A DNA stretch of 64,000 bases from Desulfogranum marinum. GTDB taxonomy: Bacteria > Desulfobacterota > Desulfobulbia > Desulfobulbales > Desulfobulbaceae. Every line of letters begins with the position of its first letter. Positions within the stretch are counted from its first letter, which is position 1. Shown piece after piece: positions 46,301 through 55,056 of this stretch. Under the pieces are notes generated by a model. That model had not been told where the DNA came from, searched no databases, and saw only the letters and a program-made list of their open reading frames with translations. The position numbers and the translations under genes are program-made. Where the stretch lies: positions 1-64,000 of the forward strand of contig NZ_JAFFQD010000004.1 in NCBI RefSeq assembly GCF_016918565.1, read 5' to 3'.

Positions 46301-46418
46301 GCTGCTGGAAGGGTATGTTGACCAGGAGTTCGGCGTCTGCACGCTGACCGTGGAGCGGGTTGCTGATCGAAGTACCCAATTTCACCTATATCCAATAGGT
46401 GCTTGCCGTCCAAGATAA
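43371..46418 (+). CDS. dnaE2: DnaE2-like error-prone DNA polymerase III alpha subunit
   Basis: This encodes 1015 residues, shorter than replicative DnaE. The PHP domain opens with GVHSHYSMREGTASMAELC; the polymerase active site is PPDIDVDFSWDERDAILE with the Asp pair, preceded by GRGSGAASLVAYCL; the thumb/fingers include HPGGVVITPEPISGYVPVEY and SFCKPHSASYAKVSFQAAYL. An OB fold follows (residues ~905-1000), and no tau-binding tail is seen. Together with ImuB it forms the SOS mutasome that synthesises across lesions. The ATG at 43371 lies 11 bases after imuB; the 43293 start would overlap it by 68. Confidence 0.93.
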   Translation: MFPPSVALGVHSHYSMREGTASMAELCRQARQIGYRTIAVTDMNNVYGLWTYLSACQEHGLRPIIGAEIRTRQGRFFCLVKNQDGFRNLCRLLTCYHNKQPFQPEQALEQYHQGLVILPTSISLLYHCHALGADTAAALVTKPDQHNSVLRRAAMGRSIPAVAVADAFFLAPEDYKLHQLLRAINNNVSISRLSPRDTVGTDKYMPSPAAFAHCFSQWPEAVENVRHIVEKCVFSRPSTQLVLPPCSHGDADTRLHQLAHEGAIKRYGSPLPAQVFSRLQHELQVIGDMHFSSYFLVVKDIVGSVARTCGRGSGAASLVAYCLFITNVCPVKHNLYFARFLNPGRSDPPDIDVDFSWDERDAILEGVLGEFGVHAAMVSNHVFLQPRMAIRETAKVFGLPGCEISRVTKKLPWMGRAHRLQNGFLPYLESLPQLRDVHFTGPWPRILAMAEKISGTPRHLSVHPGGVVITPEPISGYVPVEYAPKGVPIIQWEKDGAETAGLVKIDLLGNRSLGVIRDAIDNIRSHHEPFDEAGWQPEDDPLTQKSIAQGKTMGCFYIESPATRLLQKKARVGDFEHLVIHSSIIRPAANEFIREYLRRLHGGSWEPLHPLVGNVLDGSYGIMVYQEDVSRVAVQFGFNDSDADRLRKIMSKKDKQKKLADFKARFFAKAAERKVAEATATRIWKMMMSFDGYSFCKPHSASYAKVSFQAAYLKVHHPAEFMAAVISNQGGFYSTFAYVSEARRMGLTVVPPDVNTSPIDWTGRKERLQVGLMAVQGMSQKTLKALVARRAEHQFASVMDFLSRVEPAGDEALALIHCGALDTLEPHQGEQNRGALCWLLAKWQKNRKKRVLSLFTPLVRPPDLPKGDSLERLRNEYRVLGFLCGCHPIVLFDRHRRQQQTVYAQDIERYAASHQAQTRKPRIRFLGWMIAGKVVGTKKGDPMEFISFEDETGQVECTFFPKVYDRFCHLLHSKGPLLLEGYVDQEFGVCTLTVERVADRSTQFHLYPIGACRPR

Positions 46419-46807
46419 TCTGGAAGAATAGAATGTTACCTTTAAGCCTTTTAGGCTAGAGATATTTATGGGTAATTTCTTATCTGTGGTCACCCTTTCC
46501 AGTGATGATATATTTGAAATATCGTGATCGAACCTAGACTTCTCAATTCTCAACTTCCCCCTATAAGCTTTAGTACCATTAGTCAAAGTGAGTATCCACT
46601 ACTCTGCATCGAGGGCAGTCACCTTCGTTCAGAAGACATAAAATTTGTAAGTAGTTAAAGGGAATCGTATAACCGTTAGAGTGCTGAATACACTGTAATG
46701 AAACAACTATTTATTTGTACCACTCAGTAGTATGGAAATATTCCAGCTGGGTACAGATATTCAAAGCATTATAAAACATATAACCTTGAACGGCATACTT
46801 CGTTTGA
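46419..46807. other. Intergenic region, nothing recognised
   Basis: AT-rich gap between dnaE2 and the response-regulator remnant. A minus-strand ORF at 46386-46586 shows no family features. Confidence 0.4.
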
Positions 46808-47145
46808 CATGTATTTATTCAAGAAGAAAATTTGCTAGAGACTTTTTTTGTGAAACTGTAACTATTCAGAATAGCAGTCTTAACGCTTTAAAGCTATTTC
46901 GGTTAAACCCAGGAGAGTTTGACTTGGTGATTACCGATTTATCGATGCCGAATATGACAGGAGTTCAATTGGCAGAAGAGTTTTTGAAAATTCGGCCAGA
47001 TATCCCTCTTATTATTTGTAGTGGCTTAAACGAGAAGAACAACCAAGAAAAAGCAAAGTTGGTTGGCGTAACACGATTTATGGCAAAGCCAATTACTTTT
47101 TCTGAATTATCTCAGCAGGTAAGCATTGCACTAGAGGGTAAGTGA
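46808..47145 (+). pseudogene. Frameshifted response-regulator receiver domain
   Basis: The frame ending at 47145 contains a good receiver from VTIQNSSLNALKLF onward: FDLVITDLSMPNMTGVQLAEEF with the phospho-acceptor Asp, LIICSG and the Lys loop RFMAKPITFSEL. The preceding stretch in the same frame is unrelated sequence. In the +1 frame from 46808 I read HVFIQEENLLETFFVKL, which resembles the missing beta1-alpha1 region (normally VDDEE). So the start of the gene continues in another frame: a frameshift near 46850-46860, with the acidic pocket eroded. It may be the tail of a hybrid kinase. Confidence 0.7.
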
Positions 47146-47383
47146 TCAGCTTGCATCTGTGTTCATCATTGCTGTGCTTATTTTTCCGACAATGCCTTGA
47201 TTTGAAGAAAAAATTGCTCAATCCGACAGGCTCCTATGATACCTAGTTCTTATCAAAGCTGTCCGAAAACATAAAACCTTGCTGAATATACGTGTTGAAT
47301 GAGTACCATATTCTACACAAATAGAGGGGCTAATTGGTAATGAAATTTTTGTTGAAATGTAGACTGGGCTGCCAACTGTTCCG

Positions 47384-49603
47384 TTAATGTTTTTTTCGTT
47401 TGGCGATTTTTTTACTGTATTTCTTTTTTTTAGATTGCCGCTTGGCTTCGGCCAGTCGTTTAGCGCTTTTTTGAATACACTGCTCCTGGGACGAAGCATT
47501 CTCGCTCCGTTGGCTGGGTGTCCTGTGGATGTATGTCCCATCTGCCTGCATATCCCAGGCACCGCGTTTATCAGCAAGTTGCAGGTCTATGATTTCTCGG
47601 AGTTGCTTGCACAGTGCCGGCGCCTCTACAGGCGTTATCACCTCAACCCTTCTTTCCAGGTTGCGTTTCATCAGGTCAGCCGAACCAATGAAATATTTAT
47701 CGTCCCCTTTGTGTTTGAAGTAGTAGATGCGGGAATGTTCTAAAAAACGACCGACAATGGAAACTACTCTAATATTATCGGAAAGGCCGGGAATGCCGGG
47801 CCTGAGCAGGCAGGAGTCACGCACAAGTAAGTCGACTTGTACCCCTGCCTGAGAAGCAAGATAGAGAGCCTTTATAATGTCTGAATCGGTCAGTGCATTG
47901 GTCTTCAGCTGGATCAAACCGGGATTTTTATCGGAATGCAGTTGAATCTCCTGATGAATGTATTCCAGTAGTTTTGCTTTCAGTACTTTGGGCGATGGAA
48001 GAAGCTTGGTGTAATTACGCAGAGGCGCATACCCCATGGTCAAGTAGTTGAACAGCTCGGTCAGGTCATTGCCGATATCCGAATCACAAGTCAGTATTCC
48101 CAGGTCGCTGTATAATCTGGCGGTCTCTGCGTGGTAGTTGCCGGTTCCTATGTGGGCGTATCGTTTAATACCGTTAAAGTCCTGGCGTACGACAAAAATA
48201 ACCTTGGAATGTGTTTTTAGGCCAACAACACCGTAAGTAACATGTATGCCTGCTTTTTCCAGGAATGTTGCCCACCGGATATTTGCAGACTCATCAAATC
48301 TAGCCATGAGCTCCACCACCACCGCAACCTGTTTGCCGTTGTGCGCAGCATCCAGAAGGTACTTTATAATTCTGGAATCTGCAGATGTTCTATACAGGGT
48401 CATCTTTATTGCCAGTACTTTGGGGTCGGTGCTGGCCTCTTTTAAAAATCGTTCCACAGACGAACTGAACGATTCATAGGGATGCTGTAGTAAAAAGGGC
48501 CCCTCTTCCCTTATAAGGTGGAAGATATTGGGTGAATCGCCGGCAAGGCGAAAATGATCCAAAGGCAGGTGGGGCGGGAAATGTAAATGGGGCTTATGGA
48601 TAGCTCCTATTTGAAACAGATCCCGTTTGTCCATAATGCCGTCTACTTCAAAAACATCCTTGCGTGAATCTATACCAAGCTCTGCTGCCAACATGCCTCG
48701 GTGTTGCCGGGTCATGTTGCTGCTGACCTCAAGACGGACAATTTCTGCAAACTTTCGGTCTTGCAGTGCCGATTCAATCATGGCCAGCAGGTCGGATGCC
48801 AGGTCAAGAGTATTTTCAGTGATGGCGTTCCTGGTGACCCTGAAAAATTCACAGGTGTCAATAATCATACCAGGAAAGATAGTTTTGAGATTGTTGGCGA
48901 CCAGGTCTTCGAAACGAACATACACATCTGTCCCTTCGTCAATTTCTATAAACCGAGGGATACCGATTTCGGTAGGGATCTTTATGCGATTGAGGTAGAT
49001 GTGGTCTTCGTTCTGGTGATGGGTCGCAACCAGTAAATTAAGAGACAGGTTCGATATAAAAGGGAACGGGTGGGCAGGATCCATGCCCTGCGGCGTCAGA
49101 AGCGGGTAAATGCTCTCCAGAAAAAAAACATCTAGTTTCTTACATTGTTCGCTGTCCAAACTTTGGTATTCAACTATATGGATACTTTCCTTTGCAAGCA
49201 ACTGCAGGAGTTCACTCTCTAAGGTCTGCTGCTGGTGGAGTATATCGCGAACAACAGCATAGGATTCATCGATCTGCTGCTGGGGAGTTCTTCCATCATC
49301 GGAAAGTTGCTTTAACTCGGCTCCCACCTGTTGTTTGAGACCACCGATCCGCTTCATGAAAAACTCGTCAAAATTATTGCTGATGATGGCTAGAAACTTC
49401 ACCCTTTCCAGGAGGGGGGTGCTATCATCCTGGCCTTCATGCAATACCCGCCGGTTAAATTCCAGCCATGTCAATTCACGATTCAGGAACCACTGGTAAC
49501 TATCAAGATCAAATGCCGCCTCTTCTTTTTTGCTCGCTGTGTTATTTGCGTCGGCACTTTTTTTTGGTTTGGTAGGTAATACCTTGGGATCATTGGTAGC
49601 CAT
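47384..49603 (-). CDS. ppk1: Polyphosphate kinase 1
   Basis: This encodes 739 residues. The N-terminal domain has FLNRELTWLEFNRRVLHEG; the catalytic region contains KMTLYRTSADSRIIKYLLDAA, VVVELMARFDESANIRWA, and KTHSKVIFVVR with the phospho-His, then HIGTGNYHAETARLYSDLGILT. It builds polyphosphate from ATP. A lysine-rich tail (KRQSKKKKYSKKIAKRKKH) is unusual but consistent with a polyanion-binding protein. It stands alone on the minus strand. Confidence 0.96.
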   Translation of the reverse strand: MATNDPKVLPTKPKKSADANNTASKKEEAAFDLDSYQWFLNRELTWLEFNRRVLHEGQDDSTPLLERVKFLAIISNNFDEFFMKRIGGLKQQVGAELKQLSDDGRTPQQQIDESYAVVRDILHQQQTLESELLQLLAKESIHIVEYQSLDSEQCKKLDVFFLESIYPLLTPQGMDPAHPFPFISNLSLNLLVATHHQNEDHIYLNRIKIPTEIGIPRFIEIDEGTDVYVRFEDLVANNLKTIFPGMIIDTCEFFRVTRNAITENTLDLASDLLAMIESALQDRKFAEIVRLEVSSNMTRQHRGMLAAELGIDSRKDVFEVDGIMDKRDLFQIGAIHKPHLHFPPHLPLDHFRLAGDSPNIFHLIREEGPFLLQHPYESFSSSVERFLKEASTDPKVLAIKMTLYRTSADSRIIKYLLDAAHNGKQVAVVVELMARFDESANIRWATFLEKAGIHVTYGVVGLKTHSKVIFVVRQDFNGIKRYAHIGTGNYHAETARLYSDLGILTCDSDIGNDLTELFNYLTMGYAPLRNYTKLLPSPKVLKAKLLEYIHQEIQLHSDKNPGLIQLKTNALTDSDIIKALYLASQAGVQVDLLVRDSCLLRPGIPGLSDNIRVVSIVGRFLEHSRIYYFKHKGDDKYFIGSADLMKRNLERRVEVITPVEAPALCKQLREIIDLQLADKRGAWDMQADGTYIHRTPSQRSENASSQEQCIQKSAKRLAEAKRQSKKKKYSKKIAKRKKH

Positions 49604-49668
49604 TTTTTTCCTTAAGCTCGCATTTAATACTACATGTGCAACATCTATTGGTCAGGGTAACGTCTGTC

Positions 49669-50250
49669 TTATTTTTCACCTTCCTTTTCGTTTCCAGGTG
49701 GAAAGTGATTGAGTATGTCTGCGACATAGGTATCAATGTTCTTCTGCATTTTTTCCTGGTTTTTGTAGTTCTTGACCAGTCCCGTGCCAGCGCCCCGCCA
49801 GATAAGTTCATTATTTTTGGCTGTAACAATATCAATTATAAGCGTGCCTTCGGTGTAATAGTTAACGTCAATCCGATTGTGGTACCCATCGGTTCCCCAC
49901 CATGGACCGTACATTGGTGAAGCGTAATAGCCGCCTGCACCGCCCCAGTTTGTAACCCTCATTTTTTCCTGAATGCCGGCGTGGGCAATAACGTAGATAT
50001 CGGGTTCAGTCGCTGTAGCTTTTTTATAGCCTTTGGCAACAAGATGTTTTTCTATCGACGCGAGAACACGTTTTTTCAGCAGGGGGTTGGCTTCAAGCGC
50101 ATCGTCTTTCGCATTAGCCTGCCGCCAGGCAAAGGTCTCGATTGTTGCAAAGTCAGCCTCTTGGTCGTAGTCATAATTAACACTAACGGTACTGCAACTG
50201 ACCATTATCAGGGCCGATATAAGCAAAAGGCAAAAAATATGCGGTTTCAT
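49669..50250 (-). CDS. DUF4136 lipoprotein
   Basis: This encodes 193 residues from the ATG at 50250. A lipoprotein signal MKPHIFCLLLISALIMVSC places Cys at 19. The mature part fits DUF4136: VNYDYDQEADFATIETFAW near its start, AKGYKKATATEPDIYV, and TEGTLIIDIVTAKNNELIWRGAG at the C-terminal side. Role unknown; likely attached to the outer membrane. It ends 65 bases before ppk1 starts and may share its transcript. Confidence 0.85.
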   Translation of the reverse strand: MKPHIFCLLLISALIMVSCSTVSVNYDYDQEADFATIETFAWRQANAKDDALEANPLLKKRVLASIEKHLVAKGYKKATATEPDIYVIAHAGIQEKMRVTNWGGAGGYYASPMYGPWWGTDGYHNRIDVNYYTEGTLIIDIVTAKNNELIWRGAGTGLVKNYKNQEKMQKNIDTYVADILNHFPPGNEKEGEK

Positions 50251-50367
50251 GTACGCTCTCCCCATAGTTGCACTGCTTTACAGTTGATTGTGACTTATTG
50301 TACTTTGTACTTCCGGTAAATGAAAGGTATCGCCTCAGAATTACACGCTGTTTAAGGACGGCAGGTG

Positions 50368-50568
50368 TTAAGTGTTGTCTGGTCCGGATGCTGCTTTATC
50401 AGGCAATACCTGCATTTTATCATTTTCATCTTCCGCTAAGATATAGCCGAGGCCGCAACAGGCAGGACATTCCTCGCGGGTAAGGAGAAACCGGCTTTCT
50501 CCCTGGAAAAAACCGATTTCGCCGGTACCTCCACATGTTGGACAAACTTCTTTTTTTTCTTGCTTCAT
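50368..50568 (-). CDS. Small DnaJ-type zinc-finger protein
   Basis: This encodes 66 residues with two CxxC-Gxx modules: CPTCGGTGEIGF and CPACCGLGYI, the CxxCxGxG type known from the DnaJ cysteine-rich region. No J domain is present. Such stand-alone proteins probably bind one zinc and may assist folding. An acidic tail follows. It lies between folD and the DUF4136 gene on the same strand. Confidence 0.7.
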   Translation of the reverse strand: MKQEKKEVCPTCGGTGEIGFFQGESRFLLTREECPACCGLGYILAEDENDKMQVLPDKAASGPDNT

Positions 50569-50704
50569 AGCTGGTATTCTCCAATAACTACAGGCATATT
50601 GAAACAGAGCCTGTATGGGAGTCTTTGCTCATCTTAAAGGTGTCTTGAAAAATTGTTTTTTTCCCAATCCCTGCGTTATAGTAAAAATCCAGTCAACCAT
50701 AAGA

Positions 50705-51589
50705 TTATGCGCCAACTGTCTGTTTGGCGGCCTGTAAGGTGTTTTTCATCAGCATGGTAATGGTCATGGGACCCACGCCGCCGGGTACAGGAGTGATTGC
50801 AGCGGCTTTTTTCCGTACCGATTCAAAATCAACGTCACCGACGAGCAGGGCTTTGCCTTCAGCAGTCTCCCCTACCCTGTTTACCCCGACATCTATCACC
50901 ACAACTCCATCTTTTACGTCATCGCCGGAAATCATCTTTGCCACTCCGGCAGCAACAATTAAAATATCTGCTCGCCTGGTGTGGAAACCGAGATCTTTTG
51001 TACGGGTATGACAGAGGGTGACGGTTGCATTGCCGCTATCACGTTTTTGCAGCATCAGGTTGGCCACTGGTTTACCAACAATGTTGGAGCGACCGACGAT
51101 AACCACCTCCGCGCCTGAGGTTTCGTAGCCGGAGCGGGCAAGCAGCTCCAGTATCCCGTGGGGAGTACAGGGCAGAAAGCACTGTTCGCCAAGGACCATC
51201 TTGCCTACATTGACAGGATGAAAACCATCCACGTCTTTTTCCGGATCAATGGCAAACAGGACATTTGCCTCGTTGATATGCTTCGGGAGTGGCAACTGGA
51301 CAAGAATACCATGGATCTGTGGATCATTATTATACTGGGCAACGGTTTGCAGCAATGTCTCTTCGGGAGTATCAGCAGGCAGGCTTACCTGTTTGGAATA
51401 GATGCCAAGCACGCCGGCGGTTTTGTTTTTGGCTGCCACATAGGAGCGGGAAGCAGGATCATCCCCCACCAGGATAGTTACCAAGCCGGGAATAATGTTA
51501 TGGCTTTCTTTTAAGGCGGTAACCTCTTCTGCTATTTCCTGACGAATGGTCTTGGCTATTTCAGAACCACGAATTATTTTTGCACTCAT
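50705..51589 (-). CDS. folD: Methylenetetrahydrofolate dehydrogenase/cyclohydrolase
   Basis: This encodes 294 residues. Signatures are the N-terminal SYVAAKNKTAGVLGI with the catalytic Lys, QLPLPKHINEANVLFAIDPEKDVDGFHPVN, the NADP-binding VIVGRSNIVGKPVANLML, and PVPGGVGPMTITMLMKN at the end. It interconverts methylene- and formyl-THF for one-carbon metabolism and C1 pathways. Repeat copy C begins 35 bases upstream of the start codon. Confidence 0.97.
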   Translation of the reverse strand: MSAKIIRGSEIAKTIRQEIAEEVTALKESHNIIPGLVTILVGDDPASRSYVAAKNKTAGVLGIYSKQVSLPADTPEETLLQTVAQYNNDPQIHGILVQLPLPKHINEANVLFAIDPEKDVDGFHPVNVGKMVLGEQCFLPCTPHGILELLARSGYETSGAEVVIVGRSNIVGKPVANLMLQKRDSGNATVTLCHTRTKDLGFHTRRADILIVAAGVAKMISGDDVKDGVVVIDVGVNRVGETAEGKALLVGDVDFESVRKKAAAITPVPGGVGPMTITMLMKNTLQAAKQTVGA

Positions 51590-52135
51590 ATTTCTCTTGT
51601 AAGGTAAATAAGTAATTAAAAAGTGTAACTATTCAGCAGCCCCCAACTCTCCACAGTCTGCCCGTACAGCATACTGATGTATCGAAGTCGGGACGTATCC
51701 GCTACATCGGTCAACTTAAGAACGTTTCGAACATTGCTCTACAGTTACAGTTCGGAGTAGATTGACAGTTTTCAGGTCTTCACTGAATAGCAACCTGAAA
51801 GTAATATAATCATTTATAATCTTCTCTGACTCTGATCGCTGTAATATTTTTCAACCTTTTTGAGTTGATGCTTAGGCTGGGGTTCTCGTAAGTTCAGGCG
51901 GCGTCTTGCTCAAGATTTCCGGCTATGCATTATATTATTACTCCAGGTGATCCAACTCAACATAAAGAAATTCTTGGTTGAGGTGCAAAAAAGGCAATAA
52001 GGGGACAATATTCAAGAGAAAATCTACCTGACCCGGAGGATGAGTTTTTTGGTTATCGACGAAAAAACAGTCTGTTTTTTTAGCGCTACCGTATTTTCTA
52101 TAAATATCAACATTTTAAGTCGAAAATAAAAAAGC
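51590..52135. other. folD-recD2 intergenic region with repeat copy C
   Basis: It holds repeat copy C (51625-51810). The rest (51811-52135) shows no gene; a short AAAAAACAG/CTGTTTTTT dyad near 52065 could end recD2 transcription on the minus strand. Confidence 0.5.
51625..51810 (+). repeat. Dispersed intergenic repeat, copy C
   Basis: It has the ordered blocks of copies A and B: GTAACT-TTCAGCAGC, CTGCCCG, GATGTATCGAAGTCGGGAC, CGGTCAACTT, AACATTGCTC, ACAGTTACAGTTCGGAGTAG, ATTGACAGTTTTCAGGTCTT and a CACTGAATAGCAAC end. It matches copy A over more of its length than copy B does. It is antisense to folD just downstream on the minus strand. Confidence 0.85.
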
Positions 52136-54616
52136 TCATGAGAAATTCGGGCTGAGCCCCGACTGCAGCAAGTGGCACAATGCAGTCTGTCGCAGGGACG
52201 TATCCTGATTTTTAACAGCCATGGCAAGAGCCTTTCTGGTACCAACAAGGACTACCAGCTCTTTCCCTCTGGTAACACCTGTGTAAAGGAGATTGCGAAA
52301 CAGCATCTTGAAATGCTGGGTCAACACCGGAATGATCACAGCGTCGAACTCAGAGCCCTGTGACTTATGGATAGTAATGGCATAAGCCAGATCCAGTTCA
52401 GTGATCTGTTCCCGGTTGTACTCAACAACCCTGCTATCAGGGTAAAAGACCACAGATAGCTTCAAGTTGGTGTTGTCCACGCTTTCTATCTTCCCTATAT
52501 CGCCATTAAAGACATTCAGATCGTAATTGTTGCGCCGGTGGATGACCCTATCTCCGACACGGAAAATTCGCTCGCCGACAGTCAGTTCTGCTTTGTTTTC
52601 TGTGGGTGGATTAATGGTTTTCTGCAGCACCAGGTTAAGATTGCCGGTACCAAGCGAGCCGCGAATCATGGGAGAAAGAACCTGGATTTCTGTTTTCTTT
52701 CCCATGTATTTGGGAATCCAGTTGAGGTAGAGCTGCTGCACCACGTCTTGGGCTGTTAGTCCGTAATAAAGGGATGACCAGGGATGGGTCTTTTGGGCCA
52801 GGGTAAGTAGCGTATCGGCACCTGCATCGGCGGTAGCAAGAGCTCCAAGATCGACATGGCTGAAAGGGGAAGGCACGGGGAGCGCACAGTAGGTCGTGCC
52901 GCTCTCATCGATTTCAATATCAAAAGGAGATTGGTCAAATGCTGCTTCGCGGTTATCAATATCATGATAATGTTGTTTTACCTTTGCCGTAAATTTAAGC
53001 TGCTGCTGTGTTGCTTCGTCTGAATCGACAAAAAAACAGTCTGTTGTACGCCAAACTTCAGGTTTTTTAAAAGGTGAATCCAGTCTTGGTACCCTTCCCT
53101 TGTTTATTTCGTGCGCCGTTGTAATTATATGGGATTGCTTAGCTTGTCTAAAGATAGCGGTGAGTTGAAAACAGGGAATAATACGGGAGTTGATCATGTC
53201 CTTGAGGACATTGCCGGCTCCAACGGCGGGAAGTTGGTCAGCGTCACCGATAAAAAGGATAGCCGTGTTTTTGCTGACGGCTCGCAAGAGCGAAGCCGTC
53301 AAGGTAATGTCAAGCATAGAACATTCATCGATAATGAGAAAATCTGTTTTAAGCGGGTTGTCCTCATTTTTGTTAAATCCCGTTCCCTGGAATTCCAGTA
53401 ATCTGTGAACCGTCTTTGCCTCCTGGCCAATGACTTCTCCCATTCGTTGGGCTGCCCGACCGGTAGGTGCTGTCAGCATCACAGTTTTTCCCATGGCCAA
53501 TACTAAAGCTACGATCGCTTTGGTGGTGGTTGTTTTGCCACAACCCGGCCCGCCGGTAAGAATGGAGCACTGCTGGTTGGCAATAGAACAGACCGCCTCG
53601 GACTGTTCAGGGCTGAGTGCAAGCTGGACCTGCTGCGTATAGCGCTCAACCCACTGCCGAATGCGTTGCTCACTTTCTCCCAGTGTGGCTACTGCCGCCA
53701 GCAGTCTGGTTGCGGTATATTCTTCATCATAATAAATCGATTTTGCGTAATAACAGGACGAAAGTTCCTCATTTTCTCCCAGTGCTAAACGACGCACGCG
53801 CAATTGGCCTTGATGTTCCATAGCATCCAGGTGCTCAGGAATGACGGCAGCAAGCTCAAGTGTCAGGAGTTTGTTTACCCGTTCCGTGACCTGCTTTTTG
53901 GAAAGAAAGCAGTCCCCGGAATCACGCGACGCTGAAAGTACATGCCTGATGGCTGCAATGATTCGAACGTGTGAATTTTCTGCAAATCCCAGAGCAAGCG
54001 CTACTTTGTCGGCTGTGAAAAATCCGATACCGTAAAAGTCGATAGCCAAGCGATAAGGGTTCTTCTGGACAATGGAGATTGCTTCATCTCCGTATTGTTT
54101 ATAGATACGCACGGCAAAAAGAGTTGAAATACCGTAAGACTGAAGAAACATCATCACGTCGCGGATCGCCTTATGCTCAGTCCATGCTTTTTCTATGGAC
54201 GCAAGCTTTTTAGCGGCGATGCCCGGCACATTCACCAGTTGCTCGATATCATTTTCAAACACTTCCAGAGTATTTTCACCAAAATGACGAACAATTCTTT
54301 TTGCGGTCTTAGGCCCGACCCCTTTAATCAGGCCGGAGCCCAAATATTTTTCCACTGCACTGGTGGTGGCTGGTTTGAGTTCAGTGGCAAAAGCTGCCTT
54401 GAACTGTTTTCCAAATCGCGGGTGAAGGGTCCACGCGCCCGTAAATGCCATGGTTGCCCCGGCAAAAACCCTGGTTTGATGGACGGTCACCGTCACCAAC
54501 TCCCCGTAGGCCTGAAAAGGACTTACCTTGAGCACAGACCACCCATTGGATTCATTGTGGTAGGTGATCCGTTCCACTACCCCTTTGAGTTTTTCTTGAA
54601 TACGTTCGTGTTGCAA
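52136..54616 (-). CDS. recD2: RecD2-type DNA helicase
   Basis: This encodes 826 residues. An N-terminal region with OB-like and HhH segments (residues ~90-130, LIKGVGPKTAKRIVRHFGENTLEV and VNVPGIAAKKLASIE) precedes the SF1 helicase core: Walker A LTGGPGCGKTTTTKAIV, LIIDECSMLDITL, FIGDADQLPAVGAGNVL, and the late LDLAYAITIHKSQGSEFDAVIIPV and LLYTGVTRGKELVVLVG. It is a 5'-3' helicase separate from RecBCD. A stretch near residues 520-600 looks like an insertion relative to typical ~740-residue RecD2. Confidence 0.95.
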   Translation of the reverse strand: MQHERIQEKLKGVVERITYHNESNGWSVLKVSPFQAYGELVTVTVHQTRVFAGATMAFTGAWTLHPRFGKQFKAAFATELKPATTSAVEKYLGSGLIKGVGPKTAKRIVRHFGENTLEVFENDIEQLVNVPGIAAKKLASIEKAWTEHKAIRDVMMFLQSYGISTLFAVRIYKQYGDEAISIVQKNPYRLAIDFYGIGFFTADKVALALGFAENSHVRIIAAIRHVLSASRDSGDCFLSKKQVTERVNKLLTLELAAVIPEHLDAMEHQGQLRVRRLALGENEELSSCYYAKSIYYDEEYTATRLLAAVATLGESEQRIRQWVERYTQQVQLALSPEQSEAVCSIANQQCSILTGGPGCGKTTTTKAIVALVLAMGKTVMLTAPTGRAAQRMGEVIGQEAKTVHRLLEFQGTGFNKNEDNPLKTDFLIIDECSMLDITLTASLLRAVSKNTAILFIGDADQLPAVGAGNVLKDMINSRIIPCFQLTAIFRQAKQSHIITTAHEINKGRVPRLDSPFKKPEVWRTTDCFFVDSDEATQQQLKFTAKVKQHYHDIDNREAAFDQSPFDIEIDESGTTYCALPVPSPFSHVDLGALATADAGADTLLTLAQKTHPWSSLYYGLTAQDVVQQLYLNWIPKYMGKKTEIQVLSPMIRGSLGTGNLNLVLQKTINPPTENKAELTVGERIFRVGDRVIHRRNNYDLNVFNGDIGKIESVDNTNLKLSVVFYPDSRVVEYNREQITELDLAYAITIHKSQGSEFDAVIIPVLTQHFKMLFRNLLYTGVTRGKELVVLVGTRKALAMAVKNQDTSLRQTALCHLLQSGLSPNFS

Positions 54617-54810
54617 ATAGTGCTCTCTTCAGTCCCTGGTTGTCTGTGTGCTGGAATTGTGGTAATATACAGTACTTTTTATTAGAATTAGGTCTTTCTT
54701 TAGAAGCTTTCCAGAGGATGATCGATAGGTGCATTCTTTAAGCAAACCACCTATATGGATATCATGATAGAAGTTCATGCTCTATTGAGCAAGTTGTAAA
54801 AGGAATATTC

Positions 54811-55050
54811 ATGCATCAACTACAAGGTAAGATACTTGAAGCACTCGACGATATTCGACCTGCCTTGCAAAAGGATGGGGGAGATGTTGAGTTTGTAGAT
54901 GTGGACTTGGACAATATCGTCACTGTACGCCTCACAGGAGCCTGTCAAAATTGCCCTATGTCCGAGGTAACGTTGAAGGAGGGTATTGAAAAATTTTTAA
55001 AGAGCGAGATTCCTGCGATCAAGTCAGTACAGGCAGTAACCAAGGATTAA
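54811..55050 (+). CDS. NifU-type iron-sulfur scaffold (NifU C-terminal domain)
   Basis: This encodes 79 residues that are a NifU-C domain: IRPALQKDGGDVEFVDVDL then RLTGACQNCPMSEVTLKEGIEKFL with the cluster-binding CxxC. It assembles or carries a [4Fe-4S] cluster for transfer. It is full length as stand-alone NfuA-like proteins go. AAAAGGAATATTC precedes the ATG. The next gene begins 7 bases after the stop. Confidence 0.92.
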   Translation: MHQLQGKILEALDDIRPALQKDGGDVEFVDVDLDNIVTVRLTGACQNCPMSEVTLKEGIEKFLKSEIPAIKSVQAVTKD

Positions 55051-55056
55051 GGCAAA

